64,000 nucleotides of DNA, taken from the NCBI GenBank assembly GCA_022410635.1, contig JAJVDF010000261.1, forward strand, positions 877,118 to 941,117. The letters run 5' to 3'. This document shows, piece after piece, positions 11,908-24,475 of this stretch. The translations under genes and the position numbers were made by a program. The DNA is from Tretioscincus oriximinensis. Its lineage: Eukaryota; Chordata; Lepidosauria; Squamata; Gymnophthalmidae. Numbering within the stretch: position 1 is the first letter of the stretch; the number at the start of each line of letters is the position of its first letter. Below the pieces are notes generated by a model that made no database searches, was not told the DNA's origin, and saw nothing but the letters and a program-made list of their open reading frames with translations.

Positions 11908-13010
11908 GCTAATAAAGGAAAAGGAGTGTATGCAATAATAATAATAATAAACAACCTGTGTCTAGCCAGGAGATGAAGTTAAATATCCAGTCTCCTATTC
12001 CTAGATTTGCTTTGAGGCCATTTCTGTGTCACGTTTCTGCTCCTCATACCTGTAGCAAGCCTTGGCTACTTCCAACTCCTTAACTGGCCTCTTGGTGTAT
12101 CTCCTGAACTTTCTGCTTTGGCTTTTTAAAACAAAACCTATAACTTTTCTTGGTGAGTTGAGACAAGTTTGCTTGCGTGTTACCGCAGTAACCAAGGAAG
12201 CAACCTCTTAAGATTGCTGCATGAGTCCTCAGCTACTTTAATAGCCTTGCTGGCAAAGCGTGTATTTCAGAATGATATAAGCAGAGCCTTCGAGAGGAAT
12301 GGCCTGCTTTTAATGAGGAAAACTCCTGCTCACTTGCAACTGCTAATGTCATAAAGGGCCTGTTTTTATGGCAAAGCCTGAAATAAATAATTAAACGTTA
12401 AAAGCTCCCCATTTTTAACATGAGGCCAGTGAGGTCTGTGAGAATATGTGGTTGTCAATTATTTTAACAGTTCCAACCTTCTTCTCCAGCACACACCCTC
12501 CTCCCCCTCTCTGGAGGGAAAAGGAGCNTTTCTGATTAGCTCTTCAGAATGGGAAGGAAACACATTAGGAGCTTTTATATAGAGCTGCACCGTTCAATTG
12601 TCCTGAGAAAACAACAAATCATTGCCCACAGGTGAAAGATTGAACAGGTGCCGCTTGACTTTATGCAGCAGCAGGAGCAANACAACGGCCTCCAGTTGCA
12701 ACTACTGTTCAAGCAGAGACATTTCCTGCCTTCCCTTTATTGGAATTAAGAATTGTCATGACCCTGTCCCAATATTGTCTTTGTTTTCCTTTTTAGGNGA
12801 GATATTCTGGGAATTGTACTTGCTCATGATGGATTCCAAGTCCAAAACTATCCACAGGCTTCTTATACAAAAATGCGCACCGTTGTTTTAATACGCTGAC
12901 TGATTCCCCACCTTACCGTGAGAATTTCACAAAATGCTAATAACTCAGTTAGATCTTCCTGGAAGACTGCCCATTATTTGAAGGGACAATAGCATATCAA
13001 GAAGCATTTA
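11908..13010. other. unassigned DNA, possible conserved block
   Basis: A short (AAT)n lies at 11934-11950. The stretch of about 12000-12480 is repeat-free, with no reading frame and a balanced composition that suggests a candidate conserved non-coding element. This needs cross-species alignment. There is nothing else recognised. Confidence 0.35.
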
Positions 13011-13155
13011 CAACAGTGGTTTCCCAACTCTAGNGCTCCAGATGTTTCTGCATATTTGCCAGCATTTCACTGAGTCTGGGGCAGAATGCTGGGAATGGAA
13101 TGCTGGAGTTGTTCAGGAACATCTGGAGTACCATTTATTTAGAAACAGTGTTGCA
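13011..13155. repeat. foldback repeat with 'CTCCAGATGTT' arms
   Basis: The left part contains CAGTGGTTTCCCAACTC and GCTCCAGATGTTT. The right part contains the inverted AACATCTGGAGTACC and a GAAACAGTGTTG end. The centre contains CAGAATGCTGGGAATGGAAT. This looks like a non-autonomous DNA transposon found widely in reptiles, but I cannot name it. Confidence 0.55.
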
Positions 13156-13239
13156 CAGTNTTGAACTATAGTTTAGATACAGGGCAATGGGGGCTACTTT
13201 GATACCTGTGCAACTCCAGGAAAATACTGGGTATACCCC

Positions 13240-13468
13240 AAGGGTATAAATGGATACTAGGATGGATGTCTGGATGTTGCCTCCGGGATGGAGCAACAGG
13301 CAGGACTCCTAAAATCCCATTTGCAGGGAGTCANGAACAGGAGCATATTTTGGTTTCCTCTGTTCGGATTGACNCAATTGCATCTGGTGGGCCTCTGTGT
13401 GAGACAGAATGCTGGACTTGATGGGCTGTGGCCTGACCCAGTATGTTCTTATGTTCTTATATTCTTAC
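13240..13468 (+). repeat. CR1-like 3' end
   Basis: From GGTATAAATGGATACTAGG through GGATGTTGCCTCCGGGATGG and CATCTGGTGGGCCTCTGTG to the terminal TATGTTCTTATGTTCTTAT repeat. This is the plus-strand 3' UTR of the family seen reversed at 2143. Confidence 0.85.
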
Positions 13469-14302
13469 TGGCTTCATATTATACNATGGNGCNTTTCTGT
13501 ACTTACTTTGCCANGATCTTTATCAGTGAGTCCATACATAATCACATCCACTGGCCTGGATCACAGCATGACTGGAAATGCATCATTAAGCTTCCATGCT
13601 GATGTNTATGTGCAAGTCCAGTCTCCCCATTCTGGCTTTAAAACTCACAGATGCTTTACAGTTGGGGTTCTGATGCTTCAGGCAGTTAGGAGTGTATGTT
13701 TATAGCTTTGGGGTCCCTGGGTGACACGTTTTTGCAGTTCACTTTTGTGAAATGAGTTTCCCAGTGATCTGGAAAACAAACAAAAAAATGCATTTTGTAT
13801 GCTTNTTTGATCTGGGCTGACTTGCAAGTAGGGCAGTAGTCACCACTGATCTAGATTACACTTCATCTGATACAAATGAAGCACGTACCAGGATGTGGAC
13901 AAATGAGGTTTTGATGAGAACTACTGTGTATTATAATCTGNAATTAAGATTAGAGCAGAAACACCTTTAGTCTGGACAAGAACCAAGCAATAATAGCGCA
14001 GGCTGCAGCATAGCAGGAAACATCCCTTNTAGATGCAGATTAACCAACCTGTTTGGGTCACTGGATGAGGATGAACACGCGGACGAGCCACAACTTTCCT
14101 AAACTGTTGCTAAACGTGAGCAGTGGAGACTCATGATTNTCAATCTCTTGGATAGGAAACGACACGTTAAAGGAAATCATGCCCTGAGTCTTTTGGGTTT
14201 GGGGAAGGGATAAAGATGTAAANANNNNTTCTTTAAAAAAAAAAAGGTTATATAAATCTAACATAAATACATTATTTGAATAATATTTATATCAGTGGCT
14301 GG
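13469..14302. other. unassigned DNA
   Basis: No family recognised. The sequence is interrupted by many single Ns (for example 14223-14228), so assembly quality is low. Confidence 0.4.
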
Positions 14303-14480
14303 ATCCAGTCTGGTCTTGTGGTTAGAGTATCTGATTCTTATCTGGTAAGACTCCCAGTTCAAGTCTGTAGTCTTTTTTATACCAGCTGGGTGACCTTGAG
14401 CTAATCACAGATGTTTAGAGATCTCGCTGCCCCATTTGCTTCATAAAGTGTNTGTTGTGAACAGAAGAAGGTTATGAAAG
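14303..14480 (+). repeat. tRNA-derived SINE, family B, partial
   Basis: Box-A-like CTTGTGGTTAGAGTATCTG, box-B-like CAGTTCAAGTCTG and then GCTGGGTGACCTTGAGCTAA, in the same order as the copy at 9727-9958. The 3' end fades at about 14480. Confidence 0.7.
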
Positions 14481-14604
14481 CAACTTTAATTCCCTTCAGG
14501 TTGAAACCATTTTCCCTTCCTCCTTCTCAGGATTTATACATGAAAAATAAGCTATATATTTACTAAGGGAAAAATAGGAGACAAAATAGAACTTAAGAAT
14601 ATAA

Positions 14605-15334
14605 CTGTTGCTCTATCTGGGAGGTAGTATCAAGATATCCATCCCAGTAGCCGTTTATACCCTTGGCTTCCATGTACTTGTGTAATCCTCTCTTAAAGCT
14701 ATCCAGGCTTCTAACTACCACCACCTCTTCTGGAAGTAAATTCCAAAGGCCAATGACCCTCTGAGTGAAAAAATACTTTCCTTTGTCCTCACTCTTCTGC
14801 CCATCAATTTCAAGGAATGCCCCCTGGTCCTAGTGTACATTTTTCCTCTATTCACTTTATACATCCCATGCATGATTTTATAGACCTNAATTAGGTCTCC
14901 TCTCAAACACTGTCTTTTGAGGCTGAAGAGGCCCAGATGTTGCAGCCAGATTTCATAAGGGAAGTGCTCCAGTACCTTGATCATTCTTGTTGCCCTTTTC
15001 TGCACCTTCTCCAGTTCCACAATATCCTTTTTGAAATGTGATGATCAGAATTGTACACAATATTCCAAATGTGGTCTCACCACAGATGGCAAAACAACAT
15101 TTTCTGACATGTTTTCGATTCCTTTTCTAATTATTATTAACATTGAATTTGCTTTTTTTGCTGCTGCTACACACTGTATTGACTTCGCTGAACTGTCCAC
15201 CAACACTCCAAGATCCTTTTCCTGCTCGGTCACAGAAAGCTTGGTTCCCCTCAGTTGGTAGGAGTAATTGGGTTTCTTTGCCCCAATGTATGTGACTTTG
15301 CACTTGCTTAAGTTGAAGTGCATTTGCCGCTTTG
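14605..15334 (-). mobile_element. CR1-like LINE fragment, 3' part, interrupted
   Basis: The minus-strand translation gives [54 protein letters not shown] and RTRGHSLKLMGRRVRTKE: RT C-terminus followed by the CR1 tail. Upstream in the element the sequence stops abruptly at 15334 and resumes at 16359 after an inserted element. The frame is interrupted, so the copy is dead. Confidence 0.88.
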
Positions 15335-16358
15335 GCTGTAAATGCATTACACTTAAACAAGGAGAGGAAAGCGTTTTAAAAAGTTCCATTTCCAATCCAA
15401 AGTAGATGCTTAATTCCACCTCCATATCCATTCCAGGTTAAGAGCCTTCACAACACACATGGCTGCTGCTGAAACCCTCCCATTGTAGTTGCAGAGAAAG
15501 CTGGAAAAAACAGGTTTTTTGGCAAGGAAGAGGGGAAAGGCAGCAACTTGCTGATGGCGCACTTCCTGTTTGCCCTCAGGCACTGCTTCGCTCATTTTTC
15601 TCCTCTCATGTCCTTCTGCCTCTTGACCCCCTTTTCCCCTCAGCTCTGTCGACAGAGCGTGGGCTGTGGNGGGAAAGGGACCCCAACAAGCAGCAAGGAA
15701 AAGAGCAGTGGCAGGAAGAGCAGTTAGCNGCCGGTGTTACCAAAGTGTGTCCCTTCCTTCCTTCTCTGCCCCTCACCTGCTGTACTTCCCACTGCTGGGC
15801 CATTCNTTGTTTACCAGAAGGTCTCCGGGTGACTGATCCATTAAAAGCAATGGAGCCAGGGAATGGGGAAGGGAGAGCTGATGTAGTTTTCTAAACTCGC
15901 TGACAACATGGGATTGGGTTGATCTGCCTCATTCTCATCAAATCCAGTCCCAGATTTTGTCCCCTCCCTCCTNCCTCCCTTCCTGGGGAAAAATAAAATG
16001 AGANCGGGGTTGGGAGAGTGCGCTGATCAAAATGACCTGTGCACAGAATGGGGATCAGGAGGAACTGGCACAAATTCTTATGCNTGCAGCCATCCAGCCT
16101 AGGATTGCCCTCTTCCACAATAGGCCGAGGCACCCCTAACATCACAGCTCAGCAGGGAGCACCTGCATACATGACAGTAGCTACAGAGAACACTGTAGCC
16201 AGGGTTCAACTAACACAAATAGCAAAAAGCAGCAGCAGCGGCAGAATTTGGCCATGAACTGCATAGCAGAAGCGAGTGGTGTGCGTACCAAGGGATGCAG
16301 GAGCATTTTGGAGTTGGTTTTTATGGTAACCCGTTTTAAGTTGTANTGTGAATACAGC
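15335..16358. mobile_element. 1.02-kb inverted-repeat DNA transposon nested in CR1
   Basis: The left end GCTGTAAATGCATTACAC and right end (inverted) GCTGTATTCACANTACAA extend into AACTTAAA on both sides, giving terminal inverted repeats of about 25 bp. CTTTG occurs at 15330-15334 and 16359-16363, matching a 5-bp target duplication. Comparison with the uninterrupted CR1 at 3054-3095 shows that the host reads continuously across the site when this block is removed. No transposase frame is visible. The superfamily is not decided. Confidence 0.78.
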
Positions 16359-16395
16359 CTTTGTTGTCCACTCACCCAATTTCAATAGATTACTG
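16359..16395 (-). repeat. continuation of the interrupted CR1-like LINE
   Basis: TGTCCACTCACCCAATTTCAATAGATTACT matches the block at 3068-3100 of the longer CR1 copy and follows directly on the segment ending at 15334. Confidence 0.8.
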
Positions 16396-16822
16396 AATAA
16401 GATAAGAGGTTTGAGAAAATCAACTGTTACAGATATATGAACTTGTATTTATAAAATTTCTAATAAATTGCTTAGAAATTACTTGGAAATGCTGTGCAGA
16501 AGCAGTCATGAAACCCATTTTGAATATTCTTAACCACTTTTCCTTGTAGGTATACTTGAGACAAAAAATGAACTCATACAGAAACCAGGAAAGTAGATGC
16601 ATGTTTAGTGAAATGATTTCAAATGCCACCCTGTAAAATTATTGATTTCAGAACAAAATGGAAGGTGAAACTGCTAATGAGATGAATCTAATCAAGCAAT
16701 TATGGGAGTTTTGAGACAGAGTCATGCCATTTCCTACCCAGTAAACTGAGGCTAGTAAAAAGAAGAGCTGTGTTTATTCTCTTGCATCATATCTGAACAG
16801 AAACAGAAAAGTGAAAAACATA
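16396..16822. other. unassigned DNA
   Basis: No repeat or gene recognised. Confidence 0.45.
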
Positions 16823-17019
16823 TACAGGGTGCTTCAAAAAATGTATACACATTTTGAATTTCCAAAGAATATTTATTTACTGTTCTACAAAGTTAAATTT
16901 ATGTTTTATTTACATTGGACTTTAAGCTTTCTAATTTCCTGAAATTTAACTTTGTAGAACAGTAAATAAATTTTCTATGGAAGTTCAAAGTGTGTATGCA
17001 TTTTTTGAAGCACCCTGTA
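16823..17019. mobile_element. mariner-type MITE, foldback form
   Basis: Begins TA-CAGGGTGCTTCAAAAAA and ends TTTTTTGAAGCACCCTG-TA, with a TA duplication at both ends typical of Tc1/mariner. Both arms continue through the ACTGTTCTACAAAGTTAAAT block, so this 197-bp copy is almost a complete hairpin. A second copy lies at 61278-61492 and shares the ends and the middle. No transposase is present. Confidence 0.9.
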
Positions 17020-17639
17020 TAAATGATGTAACGTACAAAGAGAATGGAAATGCAAAGGATAGCAACAAAGATTTTGCTTCCTTCTCTTACTAACTGACTC
17101 TTATTTTTTTAATCGACTCATTGTTCCTTTATATATTTTTGTTGTGTTCCTTACTATCAGAAACAGAAATGTGTGCAGCAAGAAAACAGACATGACACAA
17201 CAACCCTGAGAAGTTCAGGTTAGACTGATTTTGGATAGTCAGATATAAACTCCAAAGCTACATATAGGTCTAGTATTTTATTATTTTGTAGCTCTTGCTG
17301 TAAAAAAAACCTCACTCAAAATTAGCTCCAGCTGTTGGCATATTTCATCCCTTTGGTCTGTTTTTTATCTGATAGAAAAGAAGGAAATAACCACTTTTAA
17401 GCACCATTCACTGTCTTCAGTCTGTCTCACACACACCCTGGCTGTGTCCTCCTCAGAATAGGAATCGCATAAAGGAAAGTTCACATACTTCCCACTGACC
17501 CTCAGCAACCTTTTTGTACTTCCTGGACTNCTATCCACTTGAAAACTACAAAATGGAAATATGATTCTTCAGACATCATTCATAACATGAAGATTAAGCA
17601 ACATATCATATTGAGTTGATTTGGAGGTGACCAGCTTAT
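17020..17639. other. unassigned DNA
   Basis: No repeat or gene recognised. Confidence 0.45.
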
Positions 17640-17822
17640 ATAAGAAAACATCAGAGAAGCCCTGCTGGATTGGACCACAGTTCATCCAATCCAGCATCCT
17701 GTATCACATAGAAATCCCACATTGTTTTGTGCATTCTCAAGAAGAAGATAAAGATGAAAGCTTTACCTGCTCTCAGTTCTCTGCAAATGGCCTTTAGAGC
17801 TTTCTACAGCCTGTAAATTTTA
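17640..17822 (-). repeat. CR1-like 3' end (first part, split)
   Basis: AGAAGCCCTGCTGGATTGGA, CCAATCCAGCATCCTGT and CTCTGCAAATGGC match the minus-strand CR1 tail. The copy is split by an L2-like tail and resumes at 17999. Confidence 0.75.
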
Positions 17823-17998
17823 TTTTTTTTATTTATACTTATACCCCGCCCTATACCCAAAGGTCTCAGGGCNGCCAAAATAGTAAAACATCACTACAAA
17901 ATTAAAACAGTATAAAACAATATTTAAAAGTAGGGACAGAGATGACTTTTCTTCANACAAAGGCCAGGTAAAAGAGGTGCATCTTCAAGGACCTAAAA
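17823..17998 (-). repeat. L2-like LINE 3' tail inserted in CR1
   Basis: An AT-rich tail is followed by ACCCCGCCCTATACCCAAAG and GTCTCAGGGC, then AAAGGCCAGGTAAAAGAGG and CATCTTCAAGG. These blocks also make up the 3' part of the longer copy at 34994-35546. Confidence 0.75.
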
Positions 17999-18240
17999 GA
18001 ACCTAAGCATCCATTCTAGTAACCATTGATATACCTGTCCTCCATGAATTTGTGTGACCCTTTCTTAAAAGCTATCTAGGCTAATTGCTGTTAGTAAATT
18101 CCATGAACCAATGATCACTGGATGAAGAAATTCTTCTCCTGTTGACTCTAGTTCTCCTGCTCATCAGCTTCATAGGCCATTTTGCCCTGGTCCTTGTTCT
18201 AAATTCTATCATGGAATAGGGATATTGATGTCACTATGGT
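17999..18240 (-). repeat. CR1-like fragment (second part, split)
   Basis: ATTCTAGTAACCATTGATA, CTTAAAAGCTATCTAGGCTA and CCAATGATCACTGGATGAAG match the CR1 block at 14640-14790. Removing 17823-17998 restores the order. Confidence 0.72.
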
Positions 18241-20275
18241 AGGCTTTGCCTGGGGCTTTCTATAGATTGCATTATCATATGAATGGCAGACCCTTATTCT
18301 GGAATATAATTCAAAATAAGGCCGAGTACAGAAAGTGCCATAATTTCCTGATTCTAGTATTGTGCATTTGGAAAAAGATAAAATATTATTACTATGTCTT
18401 TACTTCACAACAGAGGATTGGTGGGTCTGTTTTCCCAGGATCCCAGAATACAATTTAAAAAGAAGAAGAAAAATATATGTACCTACTGTACATAGCTGTG
18501 CCTTTTCTATGTTTTTTATTTTTCAAAAAATACAGGCATGATGAATTATTGTGATTTCTAATTTCCCCAATCCCAAAAGCTTGGTTTCATATCTACAGAG
18601 TTTTGTTAAAGTTCTCTAAATCACAGTCAAAAGAAGAAAAGAAATCACAGATAAATCCACTAACAACAGAAACTTGCAGGAAATGTACTACTTGCCATGT
18701 GATCCATTTCGACTGTAGGTTGGAAAGAGGAAATCACAACCAAAATGGCCTAAATTGGTGATGTTTCTATTGGAAACCTCACCTAGTGGCACAATGCTTC
18801 CACTAGCTATATGCCTTCTCTATGTCCTCTCTTGATGGAGAATCAAGCTGAACAATTTGATATTGTTGTGGTGAGGCATTCTACCAGTTTTGTCATTTTA
18901 AACTGTTTTCTATTTTCTCTCTTTGCACTGGCTTCTAAAGCATCTGTGTTTGTTCCTCTGATAGCCGTGGGAGCTGAACTTTATTCAGGAAAACATAAAT
19001 TACTTCTTGTGTTGACTCGCTCTCAAGAGTGCACAGTTTTGAATAAAAGGATTTAAATAGCTTATTAATCTCAGTTACTTTGGTGTCTAGCTCATTCTGG
19101 TTGCTCTTCAATAAAAAAAAAAGAAAAGGACATTCAGCATCACGATTGCTTCAGCTTTCAAGCTAATGGCCTACAGCCTGTTTTCCAAAAAAGAATTATT
19201 TTGTAGAGCACATACATGCAAAGATTTTATATTTCTGCCTCTGTTGTCTTCGGAACCCACTGGATTGTAACGGTCACCTACTTTAGAGAGGGAAGAAAAG
19301 TTTGAATGTGTCCTTGAAATGAAGATATGTGTTTCAAGGACACAATCATTTTTTCCCCTATAGGTGACTGTGGGATTGGAAGAACAGATAACTTCTTTCA
19401 CCACATGTTGCTGGACTGTGCCATCCCCAAATTGCCCCCTCCTCAAGCATTCAAACCGTACATGGCACACAGGAGTAAAGGAGGCACTAAAGTTCCGAAG
19501 TGGTATTTTTTAAATGGAAAACCATCTATGCAGCTTCTCAGTTCTCTCCTGTTGTCTGTTAGGTCATTTGAAGTATTCCAATATTATTTGCAGCGCCAAC
19601 CTCCCTGAGAGGTACCTGGATTTACTTTAGGAAAATCACTTTCTTATTCACACATCAGAAAGTTCATGCTCACAATCACTGAGATGGGTTTGGTTCAATC
19701 GAATACAGGATATGCTTGAATGTTTGAACTGGGCTTTGCACATCTGTAGAGCCAATTCTACAGTAATTTCCACACCAATGTTCACAACATTCTTAATTCC
19801 TTTCTTTAACCAAGACCTTGTGCACATGAGAGATTAATATGGGAGCACCACCCAGACACCCCAACACACATCCTAATGGCTTGTCAGTGATCCACTCACT
19901 ACAACCCTCTAGTTTTCTGTGAGTTTTGAGAGAGGATGTAGTCCAATTTTGTGGAGGAACATTTGCTGCTGGGGTGAAATCTCAGCTGGAGCCGTACGAG
20001 ATCATGGTCTTGGCAGCTAATCAGGGAGTGTCCCACACATTGCCATGGTAGTGGCATGCTCCTTGTGGGTAGGGCACTATTGCCCGCTCGCAAGAAATAA
20101 GGTANGTATGTCTGTGGGGAGCGATGGTTTATTCCCAGGTTATAAACCTGTGTGTGCCTATGGGGATTATGATGAATTGATTTTAGGTAGTCTAATTGGC
20201 ATCAAGACCCATTTTTGTAATATTTTTAAATGTGATTATCTGATTTCAAATTTTCAAACCATAGTTATGCATTTA
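18241..20275. other. mostly unassigned DNA
   Basis: A short TATTCTGGAATATAATTC palindrome at 18297-18320 belongs to the TATTCTAGAATA family. A perfect 13-bp stem (19307-19319 with 19332-19344) with a 12-base loop is too short to argue for a microRNA. No gene recognised. Confidence 0.4.
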
Positions 20276-20502
20276 AATGGTATAAATGGATACTAGGATG
20301 GATGTCTGGATGTTGCCTCCGGGATGGAGCAACAGACAGTACTCCTGAAATGCCATTTGCAGGGAGTCATGAACAGGAGCATATTTTGCTTTCCTCTGTT
20401 CGGACTGCCCAGGTGCATCTGGTGGGCCTCTGTNTGAGACTGAAGGCTGGACTAGATGGGCTCCGGCCTGATCCAGTATGGCTCTTCTTATGTTCTTATT
20501 TA
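20276..20502 (+). repeat. CR1-like 3' end
   Basis: From ATGGTATAAATGGATACTAG to the terminal GGCTCTTCTTATGTTCTTAT. It is almost base-for-base the same as the 13240-13468 copy and therefore of similar subfamily. Confidence 0.87.
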
Positions 20503-20711
20503 AACCTGGTTTCATCCTCTGCAACGCAGTATCCTGGAGGAAGAGTTTTTTGACTTTCTACAATATTTGCATATTTGATAAAGAGTTCTTCTTGAACATA
20601 ATTTATGATATTGACATAATGATCTTTAACTCTGACACTGTCTGAAATATGTCCATTATTTTAGGTACCATAATTTCTTTAATTGTCATTGGTGGATTGC
20701 TTGNTAATATA

Positions 20712-20885
20712 ATATTTATTTTTTATTTATTTAATTTCTGTGCCACCCTGTACCTGAAGATCTTAGGGCGGTTAACAATAAAAACACAGTCACTATATTA
20801 AAAAAACAGTCTATTGATTGTATTTAAAAGTTGAGAAGAGACAGCAGTTTTCATAGCCAAAAACCAGACTAATAATGCCCCTTAC
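20712..20885 (-). repeat. L2-like LINE 3' tail
   Basis: TTTATTTATTTAATTTCTG, then TGAAGATCTTAGGGCGGTTA and AACAATAAAAACACAGTCAC, as in 34994-35110. Confidence 0.7.
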
Positions 20886-23711
20886 ATACTTATTTACCTT
20901 TATTCAAATAAGTTTTAATTTCTTGCCCCTCTTATTTTATAGCTAGGGTTTCTATTGCTAATTTAAAAAGATAATTTCTTTATTTCTCTCTGCTAATTGA
21001 TTTATCTAATCTACCTCTGTTTGTCCCTAATCTAGCTATTCCTTTATTGTAGATTTAATAACTGGACTTTCATTAGAAAACCTATGCTTGTATCAAAGCC
21101 TTATACAAATCTAAGCAAATCATAGCTGTAGATATATTTATTTCACTGTCATATAAAGCATGGAGCAATATTCTAACTAGTTCATATAGCTACTGGAATA
21201 AATGCATACTGGTCTCTGACCCTGTCTGCATAGGTGCAGTGATGCATTTTAGGGATCTCTTACACTACATCTACAACATTCACTGTATTGTAATAAATTC
21301 CTAAAATACATTATTGAGGCCTGTGTAGCTGAGCTTCTGTGTGTTCCCTTCCCACTTGTCTCAAAGCTGAACAATAGCAAAGGCTATCCAAAGCCATGCA
21401 TTGTCTGAAACAACAAATGCTAAAACATTTTGGAAGTAAGTCTTTATAACTTGAGGGCAGTCCCTGGTCTTAAGACAGAGCCAGAATGATGAGCTGAGCT
21501 TCTCATCTCGAAAATGAAAACTGAGACGGTTCTATGCATTCGTCTCTCCTTTTCTGAAACAAGTAGAGTATTGCTACTCCTAGGGCTTCATACAATGGGA
21601 AAGTTTTATATTGTCTAAAAGTCTCCACGGTTCTTGGCTTCAAACGAGAGATTTGGGGCTGGGGCCAAATTCAGATTGGCTCAGAGAGAGGAATGGAGGG
21701 AGATTTTGTTCACTCTGCAATTCAGAATGAACCTCCTCATTCATTCCACACCTGCCAAACCAGTTCTCAGGCTGGAACACATACACAATGAATTGATTTC
21801 AGGTCTGTGAACCCTTTCAGAATACAGTTTCCTCATAACAAGATGGTCAAAGCAGAATCTCCATTTTTAGTTTACTTTAAATAAAACATCCCTGGCTTTT
21901 TGAAAGAGCTAAATAGTTCATTGTTTGTAACGGATCTTCAAAATTTNCTCTCAAAAGTTGTATACTACAGTCTGTTGTCCTCTATGCATAACTGTATAGA
22001 CAACAAAAACTATTTGTCCCATTCATGGGTTTTTTTGTACTTGCCTTCGAGACAGTGCACAAAAAGATATTGTCCACATTGCAATCCACTTGGAACTGTC
22101 TCTGAGGTTCCCTACCTGTTCCAGAGCACCATTGGGAATGATGTGAGATTAGTGAGCACAGGACATTAGTCATAGATATTTCCAGCCCAGCTTGTTTGGC
22201 CCTATGGACAATACTGTATGTGCAGTCCACACAACCAGTTCTGTCTAGAAGGCAGGAAATCCAATAATCAGAAACAAAGCTGAGCTTTAACAGAGAATGT
22301 TCCTGTATCCAGTGTGCAAATGGACTCAATTGTTCCAGACCATGACCAATCTGGAATAGTCTTTGGAGACTATTCAATTCAGATCTAGGTAAGTGGGAGT
22401 AATTGTTTGTTCTCTGCAAACATGCTTAGTAAACTTAGGTGACTTTACTGGCACAACACATCCCAGGAGCAGATTAGTCCACTAGGTAATGTTGTTTCCA
22501 ATATTGAACAGAATGGCAGGGAGGTAAAATGCATGAATGGTTAGATAACCATCATAGGTCTTGTCTTCTGAAAAATTATCACAGAGCTTTCAGTGGATGT
22601 TTCACTGCATACTAAAAAAGAAACGTGACTACCAAAGCGAAAAGAAAACAGTTGCTTTCCATTCAGTTGGTCTCTCTGATGGAAAGAGTGGCCCTTTTTC
22701 TTCAAGTGATCTGCTGTCCATATAGTGTTGTGGTATGATGTATGAACAGCAAGTCATTGGATGCTTTCCTGAAACAGAATATTGGAAAAGGGGAGTTATA
22801 TAAGCAAGCTGTTTGGGTACAGGTTACATTGCATGTAAGATATGAGATGGTGCAGAGATGACCAGGTGTTGCCATCACATGGAGCCACCTAGGCTGCATG
22901 CCAAATGGGGGAAGAAGCAGTTNGGAAGGCAGTGAAGTGAATCTACAATCCACCTCACTGTTTTCCCTCATTTCCCCGCCCTGTCTGGCCCCGTTTAGCC
23001 ACAGGGCATGGAAAGAGCAGAACCATGCTGGGCACTTGTTGAGTGAGTGCACACAGCCTAGCTTTTATTTTAAAATAGTCCCTGGGTTTGCACAAGTTTT
23101 CACTTGGGTAAAAACAGGCTTTGTTTCCATGGGAACTGGAGACAGAAGCATCCCATAGGATCAGGGAACATGGCAGCAAGGGAAATCTCAGATGATCTCA
23201 TGCTGTTCATTTCCCATGCTGAAACAGCAGTGGGGAAATTTAAAGCTGCTGGCAAAAGTTAGCAACAATAGAAGAAGATCCGCAAATAACTCCCTGCCAT
23301 GGGTCCTGAAACTTAAGTGTGCATCTGATTTTGCTTTCTGTCCAATTGTAGCACATGACAAACCATTAGCAGAGTAGACTTAATGTAGACTTAACTCTGC
23401 TCAGGTATGGTTGTGCAAACAGTGCATCACAAAAATGTTTCCCATTTGGATTAGATAGGAAACATCCATCGCAGAGTCATAAAGCTTATGTGCCTGTTTT
23501 TTCCCCTAGTGGGAATGCAGCCCTAGAGTCACATGTCATAGCCTATAATAAATAATTTGTGGGTTTGAGGGTTCTGAGGGCATCCCTAGGATATTAAATT
23601 AAATGGGGTCAGTGTGAGCAACTACTAAGCCCCTTGTTCTGAGGGCTTATCTGCCCCAGTGAGCATCCTAGAAATACAGGAGGAAGCTATCAGGAACATG
23701 AACGTTACAAT
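20886..23711. other. unassigned single-copy DNA
   Basis: No repeats recognised over most of this interval. Opposing open frames at 22702-23179 are about 75-116 codons and show no domain. Confidence 0.4.
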
Positions 23712-23800
23712 CAATTCAGTTTTGTTTATTAGATTTATATACCACAAATTTCCAGAGACTTACAAAAACTAAAATAAAAAAACTCAAATATTACAAACAA
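23712..23800 (-). repeat. diverged L2-like 3' tail
   Basis: TTTGTTTATTAGATTTATATACC and TTACAAAAACTAAAATAAAA have the form of the L2 tail with a lost GCCCT block. Confidence 0.35.
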
Positions 23801-24173
23801 AATTAGTGATCACTTAATTTAAACATTTCCAAAAGTCAAAATGAAAAATTTGTCTTCAGCAGTGATGGTTTTTTTTTAATGTTGCTTTGTAAACATTTCT
23901 AGACAGTGGAACCAAAAAAGGCTCTTTTTGATTCTGGTTTTAGCCCCAGTTCTCAGATACCACAAGAATATCAGGTTCTTTGAATAACCTAAGTCACAGG
24001 ACAGGTAAGGACTACGCAGGAAAGACTGATTTGGACACATCCAGAAGATGAACCATATAGAATTTTACAGGTCAGGACATGTTTACATAGTCTCGTCAAA
24101 CCCATCACATAAATTAATTAATTATGTAAATCTCATTATTCTGCTAACCAGAAGTCAAGGTTTATCCAGAAGC

Positions 24174-24475
24174 AAGAAGAAGAAAAAGAAAAAGAAAAAG
24201 AAGAAGAACTGGATTCTTATACCTCGTTTTTCTCACCTTTCAAAGGGACTGAAAGCGGCTTACAAGGGTATTTTGCCCAAAGGCTGACATTCTATCTTCC
24301 CCACCAGGCTGTGGTGGTTCCCATGTATCTATTTGCAGTCAGCTGCAATTTCTTGCAATTCATCCTTTCGAATAGCTGGGTTGGCTAGAGCTACAGGCTA
24401 GGGGAAGGTGTTCACATCCAACACAGGGCTTCAAAACCCCATCTCCCAGATGAGAGACAGATTCTTTAGCGACTT
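24174..24475 (-). repeat. tRNA-derived SINE, family A
   Basis: A purine tail (AAGAAGAAGAAAAAG) starts at 24174. Then, in minus sense, come the 3' domain with CTTTCAAAGGGACTGAAAGC (reverse of the GTAAGCCGCTTTGAGTCCC end), the body and the box B (reverse of GGTTTTGAAGCC near 24430). The head ends near 24475 at TTTAGCGAC. Confidence 0.86.

Noticed and set aside
19307..19344. 13-bp perfect stem with 12-base loop
   Set aside because: Too short for a microRNA precursor; not extended by flanking pairing.
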